A DNA stretch of 64,000 bases, taken from positions 38,243 to 102,242 of the forward strand of contig NZ_BOVK01000027.1 in the NCBI RefSeq assembly GCF_018403685.1, given 5' to 3'. A program made the translations under genes and the position numbers. The notes below the pieces were generated by a model, which saw only the letters and a list, made by a program, of their open reading frames with translations, searched no databases and was not told the origin of the DNA. Below, piece by piece: positions 43,600-53,517 of this stretch (the first letter of the stretch is position 1; the number at the start of each line of letters is the position of its first letter). Source of the DNA: Xylanibacillus composti (GTDB taxonomy: Bacteria; Bacillota; Bacilli; Paenibacillales; K13).

Positions 43600-44775
43600 C
43601 TACTTCAACTGGTTCAAGAAGCTCTCGCCCAGCTCAAGCTCCGCCAAGCCAAAATTGTCAAGCAGCGTCGCTGCCAAATCGGCGAATGTGCTGCGCACAC
43701 CGAGACTGCCACAGGCTTGGAATGCCGGATTGTACACCAGCAACGGCACATACTCGCGCGTATGGTCCGTGCCGCTGTGCGTCGGATCGTTGCCATGATC
43801 CGCCGTAATGATCAGCAAGTCGCGCTCCTTGATTGCCGCAGTAAGCTCCGGCAGGAACGCATCGAAGTCCTGCAAGGCCCGCGCGTAACCTTCCGGGTCG
43901 CGGCGATGTCCGTACAAGGAGTCGAAGTCTACCAGATTGGTGAAGAGCAATCCGCGGAAGTCGCCCTTCAGCAGGTCCGCCGTCCGTGCCATGCCGTCCG
44001 CATTGCTTTTCGTCGGGTATGATGCCGTCACGCCCTCGCCCGAGAAGATGTCGTTGATTTTCCCGACGGCAATGACGTCCAGTCCTGCGTCCTTCAATCG
44101 GTCCAACGCTGTAGGAGCCGGAGGCTTGAGCGCATAGTCATGCCGGTTGGCTGTACGTTCAAAAGCGCCGGGCTTGCCGATATAAGGACGCGCTATGACC
44201 CGCCCTACTGCGTGGGGAGCCTCCAACGTCAGCTTGCGAGCGATTTCACAGGCTTGATACAGCTCCTCCAGCGGAATGACTTCCTCATGCGCGGCAATTT
44301 GAAACACGCTGTCAGCCGACGTATAGACAATCCAAGCGCCGGTCCTCATCTGCTCTTCGCCCAGCTCCTGAATGATCTCCGTGCCCGATGCCGGCTTGTT
44401 GCCTAGAACCTTGCGGCCGGTCTGCCGCTCGAATTCACCGATCAGCTCCTCGGAGAAGCCGCTTGGAAACGTCTGAAACGGAATGCCGACCTTGAGTCCC
44501 ATCAGCTCCCAATGCCCGGTCATCGTGTCCTTGCCTACCGAAACCTCGGCCATCTTGCCGTAATGCGCCCCGGGCTTCTCAACCGGTGAAAAACCGGGGA
44601 TCGGCGCAATGTTGCCCAGACCCAGCTTCTGCATGTTGGGCAGCGCAAACCCCTTGATTCGCTCAGCAATGTGTCCCAACGTATGGGAGCCCGAATCGCC
44701 GAATTCAGCAGCGTCGGGAAGTTCACCGATGCCCACACTGTCCAGCACGATGACAACTACTCGATCAAATTGCAA
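43600..44775 (-). CDS. deoB: Phosphopentomutase
   Basis: The 391-residue metal-dependent enzyme of the alkaline phosphatase superfamily moves phosphate between C1 and C5 of ribose and deoxyribose. It starts [17 protein letters not shown] with the metal Asp, has [10 protein letters not shown] with the phosphorylated Thr, and [24 protein letters not shown]. It feeds the pun and pdp products into central metabolism. Confidence 0.95.
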   Translation of the reverse strand: MQFDRVVVIVLDSVGIGELPDAAEFGDSGSHTLGHIAERIKGFALPNMQKLGLGNIAPIPGFSPVEKPGAHYGKMAEVSVGKDTMTGHWELMGLKVGIPFQTFPSGFSEELIGEFERQTGRKVLGNKPASGTEIIQELGEEQMRTGAWIVYTSADSVFQIAAHEEVIPLEELYQACEIARKLTLEAPHAVGRVIARPYIGKPGAFERTANRHDYALKPPAPTALDRLKDAGLDVIAVGKINDIFSGEGVTASYPTKSNADGMARTADLLKGDFRGLLFTNLVDFDSLYGHRRDPEGYARALQDFDAFLPELTAAIKERDLLIITADHGNDPTHSGTDHTREYVPLLVYNPAFQACGSLGVRSTFADLAATLLDNFGLAELELGESFLNQLK

Positions 44776-44790
44776 GCTTGTCCACTCCCT

Positions 44791-45693
44791 CTATGATTCC
44801 ATTTTGGCCCGAGGATGGGTGCGGTCGTATATCTCCTTCATCCTCAGCTTCGTTACATGCGTATAGATCTGCGTCGTGGAGATGTCCGCATGGCCGAGCA
44901 TTTCCTGCACGGCGCGCAAATCCGCTCCATTCTCCAGCAGGTGCGTTGCGAACGAGTGACGCAGCGTGTGCGGGGTCACGGAAGCGGTAATGCCTGCTGC
45001 CGACGCATGCTTCTTAATGATTTTCCAGAAGCCCTGGCGGGTCAGACGTGTGCCGAGATGATTCAGGAACAAGGCCTGCTCGGCTCGTCCCTGCTTCATC
45101 AGCTTATGCCGGGCATGCTCCACATACAGATTGACCGTTTCGATAGCATGCCTGCCCAAAGGCACAATGCGCTCCTTGGCGCCCTTGCCGAAGCAGCGGA
45201 CAAAGCCCATCCCTGTATTCAAATCACCCGTATCGAGCGAGATCAGTTCGGATACCCGCATGCCGGTTGCGTACAGCACCTCCAGCATGGCCTTGTCCCG
45301 CAACCCTGCCGGATCCTTGGCGGACGGCGCGGCGAGCAGACGTTCTGCATCTTCCACGCTCATCGCCTTCGGCAGGCGCCTCTCCTGCTTGGGACTTTCC
45401 AAGTGAAAAGTCGGATCGGCTTCGGTGATGCGCTCCCGGTGCAGAAACTGATGAAAGGCGCGAATCGAGACGATCGCACGCGAGATGGAAGCGTTCGCCT
45501 TCCCCTGCTTCCGAAGCATGGACAAGTATTGCAAGACCGCCGGCTTGCCGACATCTTGCGGCCGAGCGATCCCCTGTTGAAGAAGGAAATCCAAATACTG
45601 GGTCAAATCTCGTTCATACGCTTCCAGTGTATTGCGGGTCAATCCTCTTTCGACTGCCAGAAAATGCATGAACGACTGCAGCTGCGCTTTCAT
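44791..45693 (-). CDS. xerD: Site-specific tyrosine recombinase XerD
   Basis: The 300-residue recombinase has the N-terminal SAM-like core-binding domain and the catalytic set RHRY: Arg in [20 protein letters not shown] and the Tyr in STTQIYTHV. With its partner it resolves chromosome dimers at dif. The ATG at 45693 follows GAAGAAGG. Its location between yqzK and deoB is that of B. subtilis xerD/ripX. Confidence 0.95.
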   Translation of the reverse strand: MKAQLQSFMHFLAVERGLTRNTLEAYERDLTQYLDFLLQQGIARPQDVGKPAVLQYLSMLRKQGKANASISRAIVSIRAFHQFLHRERITEADPTFHLESPKQERRLPKAMSVEDAERLLAAPSAKDPAGLRDKAMLEVLYATGMRVSELISLDTGDLNTGMGFVRCFGKGAKERIVPLGRHAIETVNLYVEHARHKLMKQGRAEQALFLNHLGTRLTRQGFWKIIKKHASAAGITASVTPHTLRHSFATHLLENGADLRAVQEMLGHADISTTQIYTHVTKLRMKEIYDRTHPRAKMES

Positions 45694-45781
45694 CGGTAAC
45701 CTTCTTCCTCTCCCCTTTATTCCGGTACCTGTTTCTTTCCACGAGCGGCCCGCCATTTCCTGCCGAGACTTTCGTCTTTCT

Positions 45782-46021
45782 CTATTCTCCATACCAATAA
45801 AACAACCGCAAACGCTCCATAACCGTCATATCTTCTACTGCGTGCTGCGCTTCCTGCTCCTGAAACGCCTTCACGGCATGGCCATTGGGCTTGCGATACG
45901 GATCATTCGGCTCCATCCACGCCGACAGCGCCTGGAATACATGCGAGAATAAATAAGTCAGCAGCAGGAACAGCAGCAGAAACTTCAACCGTTCCAGCCA
46001 TTTGCGCAAGTGAACGATCAT
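45782..46021 (-). CDS. yqzK: YqzK-like protein (DUF4227)
   Basis: The 79-residue protein has a basic start, one membrane helix ([19 protein letters not shown]) and an acidic outer tail ending LRLFYWYGE. The ATG at 46021 has AGGAG 9 bases ahead. Its place between fur and xerD is conserved in Bacillales. Function is unknown. Confidence 0.85.
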   Translation of the reverse strand: MIVHLRKWLERLKFLLLFLLLTYLFSHVFQALSAWMEPNDPYRKPNGHAVKAFQEQEAQHAVEDMTVMERLRLFYWYGE

Positions 46022-46081
46022 ATGCCTGTCTCCTCGCTTTTTTACCTTTAGCATATGAAGGCCCTTTGAAATTATGCCCGG

Positions 46082-47215
46082 CTATCCCAGCAGATCCTCC
46101 AGCGGTCGGAATGGGCGATTGACAGCGGCAGCAACAGCCTGATGGGTGATTTCGCCGCTGTACGCATTGACGCCGAATCGAAGCGGCTGGTTGTTGCGCA
46201 CAGCCCGGTCGAAGCCTTTGTTCGCCAGCTCCAGCAAGTATGGGAACGTCGCATTCGTAAGAGCAAGCGTAGACGTTCGGGGAACCGCTCCCGGCATATT
46301 CGCCACTGCGTAATGAAGTACGCCGTGCTTCACGTAAGTGGGGTCGCTATGTGTGGCCACCCGGTCCACCGTTTCGATTGTTCCTCCCTGATCGACCGCG
46401 ACATCGACAATAACCGCTCCCTGCTTCATCGTCTTTACCATTTCCTCTGTGACGAGCTTCGGCGCCCTGGCGCCTGGAATGAGTACCGCCCCAATCAGCA
46501 AATCCGCCTTCTGCACCGCAGATGCAATATTGTACGGATTGGACATCAAAGTCCGTACCCGTCCCCCGAATACATCATCGATGTAACGCATTCGCTCGCC
46601 GTTCAGCTCGATGATCACGACATCTGCGCCAAGCCCCAGCGCCATCTTGGCCGCGTTCATGCCTACAATGCCGCCGCCGAGAATAATCACCTCGGCCGGA
46701 GGGACACCGGGCACGCCGCCCAGCAGAATGCCGCGACCGCCATAGAAGGTTTCCAGGAACTGGGCGCCTACCTGAACACTCATGCGGCCTGCCACCTCGC
46801 TCATGGGCGTGAGCAACGGCAGCGCTCCATTCGGCAATTGGATCGTTTCGTAGGCGATAGCCGTTACGCCGCTGTCCGCCAAGGCATGCGAAAGCTGTTC
46901 TTCTGCTGCCAGATGCAAGTATGTAAACAGCTGCTGCTCTTTGCGAAAGTAACCGAACTCCTCGGGCAGCGGCTCTTTCACCTTGACAATCAACTCGGCA
47001 TTTCCCCAGACGTCGGCCGCAGTCGGAGCGAGCTCTGCCCCGGCTTGCCTGTAATCTTCGTCTGTGAAGCCGCTGCCGATTCCTGCCCCCTGCTCGACGA
47101 TAACGCGATGCCCGGCATCCCGCAGCATGCCTGCGCCAGCGGGTGTAAGGGCCACCCGATTTTCGTTGTTCTTGATTTCCTTGGGAACTCCTACGATGGC
47201 AGATTGCTTGTTCAT
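46082..47215 (-). CDS. ald: Alanine dehydrogenase
   Basis: The 377-residue NAD enzyme has [19 protein letters not shown], the catalytic Lys and His in [10 protein letters not shown] and FTYLHLA, and a Rossmann motif [14 protein letters not shown]. It interconverts L-alanine and pyruvate plus ammonia, important for sporulation and alanine use. It lies between fur and yqzK, which are adjacent in B. subtilis. Confidence 0.95.
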   Translation of the reverse strand: MNKQSAIVGVPKEIKNNENRVALTPAGAGMLRDAGHRVIVEQGAGIGSGFTDEDYRQAGAELAPTAADVWGNAELIVKVKEPLPEEFGYFRKEQQLFTYLHLAAEEQLSHALADSGVTAIAYETIQLPNGALPLLTPMSEVAGRMSVQVGAQFLETFYGGRGILLGGVPGVPPAEVIILGGGIVGMNAAKMALGLGADVVIIELNGERMRYIDDVFGGRVRTLMSNPYNIASAVQKADLLIGAVLIPGARAPKLVTEEMVKTMKQGAVIVDVAVDQGGTIETVDRVATHSDPTYVKHGVLHYAVANMPGAVPRTSTLALTNATFPYLLELANKGFDRAVRNNQPLRFGVNAYSGEITHQAVAAAVNRPFRPLEDLLG

Positions 47216-47277
47216 GCTTATACGCCTCCGTTCATGAATTGAGATCGAGCCTAATATACCCTACTATCTCCATGTTC

Positions 47278-47312
47278 AAACAAAAAGCACCTCAAGCCGC
47301 ATGGCCGAGGTG
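47278..47312 (-). terminator. Terminator after fur
   Basis: On the minus strand CACCTC-GGCC and GGCTT-GAGGTG make a stem followed by a T run. It separates fur from ald. Confidence 0.8.
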
Positions 47313-47335
47313 ACGGGCGTGTATATGTCCAAGCA

Positions 47336-47782
47336 TTACTTGTCCTTCTTGTTGCAACGATGGCAGATTCCTTGAAAATCAAGTCGGTGATCAATGACCT
47401 TGAAGTGAAACTCCTTCTCCAGACGCTCTTCCAGCGGTGTAAGCCAATCCTCCATAATCTCATCCACTGCCCCGCACTGCACGCAGATCAAATGATGATG
47501 ATGATGGGTATTGTTGTCATTGCGCAAATCATAGCGCGCAACGCCGTCGCCGAAATTCATCTTCTCCACGACATGCAAATCACTGAGCAGCTCCAAAGTT
47601 CGATAGACGGTTGCCAGACCAATTTCAGGGGCCTTTTCCTTCACCAGCATATAGACATCCTCAGCGCTGAGATGATCCTCTTCATTCTCAAGCAGTACCC
47701 GTACCGTGGCTTCGCGCTGGGGCGTCAATTTATATCCCTGGGACTGCAGCTGCTGCTTTATCTTCTCTATTCGCGCTTCCAT
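47336..47782 (-). CDS. fur: Ferric uptake regulator Fur
   Basis: The 148-residue regulator has an N-terminal winged helix (YKLTPQREATVRVLLEN, GLATVYRTLELL), the His-rich metal site (THHHHHLICVQCG) and a C-terminal CHRC zinc pair. With iron it represses iron uptake genes. The ATG at 47782 follows GAGGGGGAA. A PerR-type box and a good SigA promoter lie upstream. Confidence 0.93.
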   Translation of the reverse strand: MEARIEKIKQQLQSQGYKLTPQREATVRVLLENEEDHLSAEDVYMLVKEKAPEIGLATVYRTLELLSDLHVVEKMNFGDGVARYDLRNDNNTHHHHHLICVQCGAVDEIMEDWLTPLEERLEKEFHFKVIDHRLDFQGICHRCNKKDK

Positions 47783-47836
47783 CGTTTTCCCCCTCAAGTC
47801 ATGCAGGACGCCTTATTCGCACTATTGGTTTATTTC

Positions 47837-47866
47837 ATTATAGGGGGATTCTGAAGAGAAAGTCAA
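47837..47866 (-). promoter_or_regulatory. SigA promoter of fur
   Basis: On the minus strand TTGACT (47861-47866) and TATAAT (47837-47842) are spaced by 18 bases, giving a leader of about 50 bases to the fur ATG. Confidence 0.75.
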
Positions 47867-47871
47867 ACATT

Positions 47872-47886
47872 TTAGAATGATTATAA
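47872..47886. promoter_or_regulatory. PerR/Fur-type operator upstream of fur
   Basis: TTAGAATGATTATAA matches the PerR box TTATAATNATTATAA at all but one position. It lies just upstream of the fur -35 box. In B. subtilis fur is repressed by PerR, so this is a likely PerR site, though a Fur site cannot be excluded because the boxes are similar. Confidence 0.65.
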
Positions 47887-47931
47887 ATAACAGTTTTGAG
47901 GAAACAGATGCAGCAAAAGGAAAACGTCCCG

Positions 47932-48576
47932 TCACGAGCTGACCGCGATCAGATGCGGGGTTACCCAGGCCATCAGATGCGGCGAAATAAACACTTCGAA
48001 CAGGGAAACGGCAAACACGCAGGCCAGCAAGGCAAGGGCCGTTACGGCATACGACGCCAATTGCTGCTTGACACTGCCTGCAGAACGCTGAAGGAAGCGG
48101 TTCTTGATCAGAAACAAGGAGAAGGTGATGCCTGCCACACTGGCTATGATCACAGACGGGATCATAATCAGGTTCTGCGGCGCCACCGATACCAGCGCGA
48201 ACAACAGCCCTTTCCACGAGAGCTGGGCAACGAGATACCCGACCGTGAATCCGATCAATACGCCTTTCAAAAAATCGAGCACCATAATCAGCGGCAAGCC
48301 CACTACCGACAATCCCAGCAGCCAAATGAGCAATATCCATTTCAAATGGCCGAGCAACGCGGTCTTGAAAGAATAGCCGGCATCCCCGACCACCCCCTGC
48401 TCAATGGAATGAAAGAAGCTTCCCAAATAGCGAGTAACCTCCTGCTTCTGCTCCAGGGACAGCGCATTGACCAGCAGGGCACCAAATACGATGCCCATGA
48501 TGAACAGAACGGACACAAATACGTATAGCGGCATATGATCCCGAATGCTTTGACGTAGACTGTATTGGATTTCCAC
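47932..48576 (-). CDS. spoIIM: Stage II sporulation protein M
   Basis: The 214-residue membrane protein has about five hydrophobic segments and the SpoIIM domain features (GYSFKTALLGHLKWILLIWLLGLS in part, FTVGYLVAQLSWKG). With SpoIID and SpoIIP it drives engulfment. The start chosen is a GTG at 48576 after GGGAGG; the ATG at 48600 lies before that site. It is upstream of fur on the same strand. Confidence 0.9.
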   Translation of the reverse strand: MEIQYSLRQSIRDHMPLYVFVSVLFIMGIVFGALLVNALSLEQKQEVTRYLGSFFHSIEQGVVGDAGYSFKTALLGHLKWILLIWLLGLSVVGLPLIMVLDFLKGVLIGFTVGYLVAQLSWKGLLFALVSVAPQNLIMIPSVIIASVAGITFSLFLIKNRFLQRSAGSVKQQLASYAVTALALLACVFAVSLFEVFISPHLMAWVTPHLIAVSS

Positions 48577-48639
48577 AATCGTTTCCTCCCTCGAGTCCAT
48601 TCCGGCTTGTACTATCAGCCTATGAGAGGGAATGCCGTT

Positions 48640-49899
48640 CTATGACTTGTCCGTTCCCGGTCGCGTGCGCGCTTTCTTCACCCGGCCGTAATGTCCGCCT
48701 CCTCCTACCTCTACGGCCAGTATGCCGCCCCGCGCCTCCGCAATGCTTGAGGCAATGTCAGCGCCTGCCACTTCCGCGAGCCGTTCCTGCGGCACCTCAT
48801 GGAGGATGTTCATCTCCGTGCCGAAGTGGTCCAACAGCTTGTCCAGCGTTCGCCGACCGAGACCGGGAATAAATTCGAGCGGCACTTGGTGAATATAGGG
48901 CGGGCGCTCATCAGCCTGCAGCGGGTCATTCCGGTGATGAAGCATATGCGCCTCCTCCGTATTCCGGTCGGCGATCGAGCGGATGCGGTCCATGACCCCG
49001 CGTACGATTCGGCCTCCGCATGCGGGACAACGGTCCGTTACCATATCGTCCCGATCCAACACAACCGAGCATTGCGAGCAGTAGCTGCGATGATACTTCC
49101 CCAGCCTGGGGCTTAAGCCGTAGTTCGCCAAGATGCAGCGGCCTGCCTCGCCGCGCAGCGCCATTACCCATTCCGCGAAGGAGGGCTCAGCCAGGCGGAG
49201 AGCATTGTACTCCCTGCCGATCTTCGCCAGGGAATGGGCATCGGAATTGCTCAGGAAGGGGAAGCGGTCAAGCTCGGACAGCATGCCCGCCATCGCCGTG
49301 TCTGCACTCAGGCCCAGCTCAACGGCCGCGATCTGGTCAAGATTAAGGAAATCCGCCATGCGGCTGGCTGCGCTGCCGTACACACTTCGATGAGGCGTAA
49401 AAATATGCGCCGGAATCACGATGCCTCCTAGCTGGGCGACCGTATCCTGCAAGGTTTGGGCCGTCGCATAAATGCGCTGCGAGCTCAGCTCCACATTTTT
49501 CATATGGCCCGCCATCCAGCTGCTGAAAGTTCGCATCGCCGACAAATCCGGCACATACGCGAGCAGATGCGCCGGGCCGAAGCCAGGATCCTTCACCTCA
49601 ATCTCACTCCCGAGCAGCACGACCGTATCCCGGTAGCGCAATCCGCCTCCCGGCACTTCTTCCATCTCCCCGGCCGACACGAGTGCGTCGATCTCCTCCA
49701 GCACAGCTGGCGAATGGCAGTCAATAATGCCGATCAGCCCGATCCCCTTGCGCTCGGATGCCTCGTAGGCAATATTGGCAAAGGTCAGGTCCCGGCTGCC
49801 CGATATCTTCACCGGCTTGCCTGCGGCTGTCCGCCCGATATGGATATGAAAATCGGCAAAGATGCGGCGCAGCTCTCCCTGTCCTGCCTCTGCCATCAC
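48640..49899 (-). CDS. Endonuclease Q-like PHP-domain nuclease
   Basis: The 419-residue protein has an N-terminal PHP metal domain (FADFHIHIGR, GIIDCHSP, PAHIFTPHRSVYG, SNSDAHS), a four-Cys zinc finger (CSQC and CPACGG, about 272-295) and a helix-hairpin-helix (IPGLGRRTLDKLL). This is the arrangement of endonuclease Q, which cuts DNA 5' of deaminated bases in archaea and some Bacillales. Its start overlaps the nudF stop. Confidence 0.88.
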   Translation of the reverse strand: MMAEAGQGELRRIFADFHIHIGRTAAGKPVKISGSRDLTFANIAYEASERKGIGLIGIIDCHSPAVLEEIDALVSAGEMEEVPGGGLRYRDTVVLLGSEIEVKDPGFGPAHLLAYVPDLSAMRTFSSWMAGHMKNVELSSQRIYATAQTLQDTVAQLGGIVIPAHIFTPHRSVYGSAASRMADFLNLDQIAAVELGLSADTAMAGMLSELDRFPFLSNSDAHSLAKIGREYNALRLAEPSFAEWVMALRGEAGRCILANYGLSPRLGKYHRSYCSQCSVVLDRDDMVTDRCPACGGRIVRGVMDRIRSIADRNTEEAHMLHHRNDPLQADERPPYIHQVPLEFIPGLGRRTLDKLLDHFGTEMNILHEVPQERLAEVAGADIASSIAEARGGILAVEVGGGGHYGRVKKARTRPGTDKS

Positions 49900-50459
49900 A
49901 AGGCAAAGCTCCCTTCCCGCTCGTAACGTTCCCAGGCGTATACGGCCATGATGGTCTTCGCGTCCCGGATGCGGCCAAGAGCGATCATCTGCTTGGCCTC
50001 CTCCAGCGTAAGCTCCAGCAGCTCGAGAAACTCGTCCTCATCGGGCTTCACCTCGCCCTCGACCAGCCGATCCGTCGCATACAGATGAATGATTTCATCG
50101 GCGAAGCCGGGCGATGTATAAAAAGCGTGCAAATAAGTCAAGGTATCGGTGCGGAAGCCCGTCTCCTCCTCCAATTCCCGCGCTGCAGCGTCAATCGGCT
50201 CTTCGCCCGGGTCCAGCTTGCCTGCCGGAATCTCCACCAGCGTCCGGCTCATCGCTTTCCGGTACTGCTCGACGGCCAGCATCTTGCCATGGCGCAATGC
50301 CAGAACAGCAACCGCCCCCGGATGCTTGACCACTTCCCGCGTCGAGGTCTGGCCGTTCGGCAGCTCCACATGCTCGATCTGCAGCGAAATGATTTTCCCT
50401 TCGAATACGGGCTCAATTCTCGTTGTGATCTCTTCAAGCTTCCTGCTGTTATCGTTCAT
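49896..50459 (-). CDS. nudF: ADP-ribose pyrophosphatase (NUDIX)
   Basis: The 187-residue NUDIX hydrolase has the box GKLDPGEEPIDAAARELEEETGF at about residues 78-100, seen as GEEPIDAAARELEEETGF, and the family start EGKIISLQIEHVELPNGQ. It splits ADP-ribose to AMP and ribose-5-phosphate. The ATG at 50459 follows AGGGAG. It overlaps the endonuclease gene by 4 bases, so the two are coupled. Confidence 0.92.
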   Translation of the reverse strand: MNDNSRKLEEITTRIEPVFEGKIISLQIEHVELPNGQTSTREVVKHPGAVAVLALRHGKMLAVEQYRKAMSRTLVEIPAGKLDPGEEPIDAAARELEEETGFRTDTLTYLHAFYTSPGFADEIIHLYATDRLVEGEVKPDEDEFLELLELTLEEAKQMIALGRIRDAKTIMAVYAWERYEREGSFAL

Positions 50460-50570
50460 CTTCACCACTCCCTTAATCTGCTTGCCTATTTCGGACAAGC
50501 AGTTCTATTCTTGCTCATTCCTGACATATGGATAGTATAGCAAACCTGATAGGAAGAAGGGATGGTCCCT

Positions 50571-50825
50571 ATGCGTATCGACAGCACGGATAATCAGCTT
50601 CATATGTCCGGGAAAGCGTGGGAAATCCGGCACCATTGGCGGTCATTATGCACAGACCGCCGGACAGCTGGCCTTACGCTTCGCGCTTATCTTCAATCGC
50701 TGGAGCTGGGGGAGTCCGCACGCTCCAGCCATAAGCGCACAGTTTCCGCTGCACAGCAAACTGCTTGGAAGAACAGGGGATCTTCTGCCGCCGACCGGCC
50801 CATCGTCGTGACAGGCAAAGGATAA
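50571..50825 (+). CDS. mciZ: MciZ-like FtsZ inhibitor with C-terminal extension
   Basis: The start MRIDSTDNQLHMSGKAWEIRHHW contains GKAWEIR, the core of MciZ, a 40-residue peptide that blocks FtsZ in the mother cell during sporulation and lies beside nudF in B. subtilis. The ATG at 50571 follows AAGAAGG. The frame here has 84 residues, so about 40 residues extend beyond the MciZ length, and this tail overlaps the 3' end of the convergent DUF3866 gene by 133 bases. The N-terminal half is well supported; the tail may be read-through of a lost stop. Confidence 0.72.
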   Translation: MRIDSTDNQLHMSGKAWEIRHHWRSLCTDRRTAGLTLRAYLQSLELGESARSSHKRTVSAAQQTAWKNRGSSAADRPIVVTGKG

Positions 50826-51877
50826 TCCGTCAACACAGCGGCTATCTCCTGCATGGAGGGGGCTTGAATCCAGCGCAGTTCATGCAGCTTGGCGATAGAC
50901 TGGGCTTGGGCCGCCATCCGGGCATCCCATTCGGTCTGGCCCGTTATCGGAAGCGGGACAATTGCCTTCTCCCTCGCGGCCACCTGCAGCGCAGCCAACG
51001 TATGATGGCTGATTCCCCGATGCCGCTCCCGGGCGTCCCCGGCCGACAGTCGAGGGATGACAATCGGTACCCCCTGCAAGGCGCGCACGGCATTCACCCA
51101 TTCGCCGACCTCCATGCCGGAGTGACCCAGCCTTGTTTCCGTGCCGACCATGCCGGGACCCATCGCGATGATCGCCGTATCTGTCCCGGCCACCCACCTG
51201 GCAGCCAGCAAAGAGGTGAATTTGTTGACGGTTTCGATATCGCCGCCATACGCTTGTCCGCTCGTAATCGTCTGCCGTATCCAGCCCAGACGCTTCAATT
51301 CTGCGGCGTGACGGCTTAGCGCAAGCGGCAGCGCGCTGCCATCCGTCATGATATAACTGACAGTCAAAGCAGACCTCTGCACAAGCCACGCCGCAGCAAT
51401 AGGCAGCATGCTGTGGAGCTCGCCGATCAGCACGGGCATGCCGGCCAAACTCTTCTTTTCACTGAACACCTCGTGAAAAGGGCTTGCCGCTTCTTCAGCC
51501 GCCAGCACCGCGTGCTGCAACGGGGTATACCGCAGCTTCATGATATGCCCCCGCTTCTCGTCCAGCCTGTTCCCGCCGTGCCGCCCCTGTCCGCTGCCCG
51601 CGATCGGCTCGCTGCTCCTGGCTCCCCCTGCATGCTCGCATTTCGCTCGTCCGTTTCCTGCATTCATATGTATAAAATGATAGCCGCCTGTACCCAAGTC
51701 CAAATGAACGGCTGTCGTGTTCAGCAGCAGTCGATCTCCCGGATGTACCTGTCCGATGAACGCCGGGTCACCGTATGCTTTGCCCGCTGCTCCGCTGTCC
51801 AACGCGACGCTGACCTCGATTAGTCCTCCTGCTGGTTGAGGTATGCCGGTCGCTGTCGCCCACTCCCATATAAGCAA
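50693..51877 (-). CDS. DUF3866 family protein
   Basis: The 394-residue protein starts at a TTG at 51877, 7 bases after a GGGGG stretch. It has features of the DUF3866 family: an N-terminal beta domain (GQVHPGDRLLLNTTAVHLDLGTGGYHF in part) and VSYIMTDGSALPLALSR, AIIAMGPGMVGTETRLGHSG and ADYPLPVTTMGRS-like (YPLPVTTMGRSAAEDPLFF) stretches. Function is unknown. About residues 85-110 are Gly/Arg-rich and look like an unstructured linker. It is convergent to the MciZ-like gene with a 133-base overlap. Confidence 0.85.
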   Translation of the reverse strand: MLIWEWATATGIPQPAGGLIEVSVALDSGAAGKAYGDPAFIGQVHPGDRLLLNTTAVHLDLGTGGYHFIHMNAGNGRAKCEHAGGARSSEPIAGSGQGRHGGNRLDEKRGHIMKLRYTPLQHAVLAAEEAASPFHEVFSEKKSLAGMPVLIGELHSMLPIAAAWLVQRSALTVSYIMTDGSALPLALSRHAAELKRLGWIRQTITSGQAYGGDIETVNKFTSLLAARWVAGTDTAIIAMGPGMVGTETRLGHSGMEVGEWVNAVRALQGVPIVIPRLSAGDARERHRGISHHTLAALQVAAREKAIVPLPITGQTEWDARMAAQAQSIAKLHELRWIQAPSMQEIAAVLTDYPLPVTTMGRSAAEDPLFFQAVCCAAETVRLWLERADSPSSSD

Positions 51878-52060
51878 AGCATGACCCCCTTTTTCTAACG
51901 GTGCTCATACTGATCATTCCTTCTTCATTATCCCAACTGCACGGGCTGGAAATACCCATGTCTCTATTCATATGTGTTAAGAAATAAGGGCATGCTTCAT
52001 CCCCGGCAAGGGAGCCAACATGCCCAGTCTTGAATATCCCTATTTCGCCTGAACCAGCCT

Positions 52061-53191
52061 CTAGTCGCTCGCGGCTTCCTTCGCAATCGCCACGACCAGT
52101 TCTGCCGTCTTGACCAATTCCTCCACCGGCATCTGTTCCTGCTTCGTATGAATATGCTCATAACCGATCGCCAGATTTACCGTCGGCACGCCAAGGCCGT
52201 TGAAAATGTTCGCATCGCTGCCGCCGCCGGAATGCAAAGTCCGGCACGTGCGTCCAATCGCTTTTATGGCCCGTCTTGCCGTCTGCACTACCGGCTCATC
52301 GTCGCTGCAGTTAAAGCTCGGATAGATACGCTCATCCTGAAATTCAGCGCGCGCTCCGAATTCTTGTGCTGTTTCCATAACAGCTTGGCGCATAGCCTCT
52401 ACCTGCCGATCCAGCTTTTCCTTTCGAATCGAGCGAGCCTCCGCCCTCAGCTTCGCGTAATCGCAGACGATGTTCGTCTCCTGTCCTCCTTCGAAGCTGC
52501 CGACGTTCGCCGTCGTCTCCTGATCGATGCGGCCGAGTTGCATCCTTGCGATTGCCTTGCTCGCCACCTGAATCGCGCTGATGCCGTCCTCGGGATTGAC
52601 CCCCGCATGCGCAGAGCGACCGTAAAATTCAATCGTAATTTTGGCTTGACCGGGAGCCGCAACGGCCACTTCTCCAACCTTGCCGTTGGAATCCAGCGCA
52701 TACCCGTATTTCGCCTTGAGATTTCCGGCGTCTATGGCTCTGGCCCCGACCAGTCCGCTTTCTTCGCCGACCGTGATGACGAACTGAACCGGCCCGTGGG
52801 CAATCGCTTGTTCCTGCAGTACACGAATGGCTTCGAGCATTGCGGCAATCCCGGCCTTGTCATCGCTGCCGAGAATCGTCGTTCCGTCACTGCGTATGTA
52901 GCCGTCTTCATCTATCTGCGGCTTGATCCCTGCTCCCGGCACGACTGTGTCCATATGGCATGTAAAATAAATCGTATCCTTGTCCTCGCATCCATCCGTC
53001 GCCGCCAGCATCGCGAACAAATTGCCCGATCCGTGTCCGGTAACTGCCGCCGTATCATCCACGAAGACGTCCAAGCCCGCTTCCCGGAATTTGCGCTGCA
53101 ATAGCTCGCTGATCGCTTGCTCATGCTTCGTCTCGCTATCCACTTGCACCAATTCCAGAAACTCTTCTACCAATCGCTGCCGATTCACCAT
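52061..53191 (-). CDS. M20-family peptidase, PepT-like (YqjE)
   Basis: The 376-residue zinc aminopeptidase-like protein has the metal ligands in FTCHMDTVVPG, GSDDKAG, GEESGLVG and HSGGGSDAN, and a dimerisation domain with HAGVNPEDGISAI. It resembles tripeptidase T and B. subtilis YqjE, which lies near the bkd genes there as well. The ATG at 53191 follows GGAGGG. Confidence 0.9.
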   Translation of the reverse strand: MVNRQRLVEEFLELVQVDSETKHEQAISELLQRKFREAGLDVFVDDTAAVTGHGSGNLFAMLAATDGCEDKDTIYFTCHMDTVVPGAGIKPQIDEDGYIRSDGTTILGSDDKAGIAAMLEAIRVLQEQAIAHGPVQFVITVGEESGLVGARAIDAGNLKAKYGYALDSNGKVGEVAVAAPGQAKITIEFYGRSAHAGVNPEDGISAIQVASKAIARMQLGRIDQETTANVGSFEGGQETNIVCDYAKLRAEARSIRKEKLDRQVEAMRQAVMETAQEFGARAEFQDERIYPSFNCSDDEPVVQTARRAIKAIGRTCRTLHSGGGSDANIFNGLGVPTVNLAIGYEHIHTKQEQMPVEELVKTAELVVAIAKEAASD

Positions 53192-53327
53192 AAACGCTTC
53201 CCTCCGCGCACCGTTTTCGTTACAATGACAATAGTATTTCATATTTACTAGGAAAATTCAAAATCGATGCAGCGCTTTCTCAGCCATTGCAGCAACATGT
53301 ACATCAAAAGGAGTGTCCACAATTATC

Positions 53328-53432
53328 ATGGGTAGAAATAAGCTCTGGTTTCGCATTGTCATTTACGTCATGATCGGTTCGATGCTATTCTCCGTCCTGC
53401 TCATGCTCGCTCAGGTTCTGGCCGTTGCATGA
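53328..53432 (+). CDS. prli42: Prli42-like stressosome-associated membrane peptide
   Basis: A 34-residue peptide with an AAAAGGAG ribosome site and an ATG at 53328 has a basic start (MGRNKLWFRIVIYVMIG) and one membrane helix to the end. This is the size and pattern of Prli42, the membrane anchor of the stressosome in Listeria and other Bacillales. It is divergent from the PepT-like gene and is followed by a terminator. The assignment is by pattern only. Confidence 0.6.
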   Translation: MGRNKLWFRIVIYVMIGSMLFSVLLMLAQVLAVA

Positions 53433-53444
53433 ATCTAGCTAAAG

Positions 53445-53501
53445 AAAACTGTCGGACAACCCCGTTCCCACCTGCAATTCAGGGCTGTCCTGACAGTTTT
53501 T
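53445..53501. terminator. Terminator after the Prli42-like gene
   Basis: AACTGTC-GGACA and TGTCC-GACAGTT form a bulged stem of about 12 pairs with an A run before and a T run after it, so it may work for both directions. Confidence 0.8.
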
Positions 53502-53517
53502 CAATTGCTGTGCGCGC

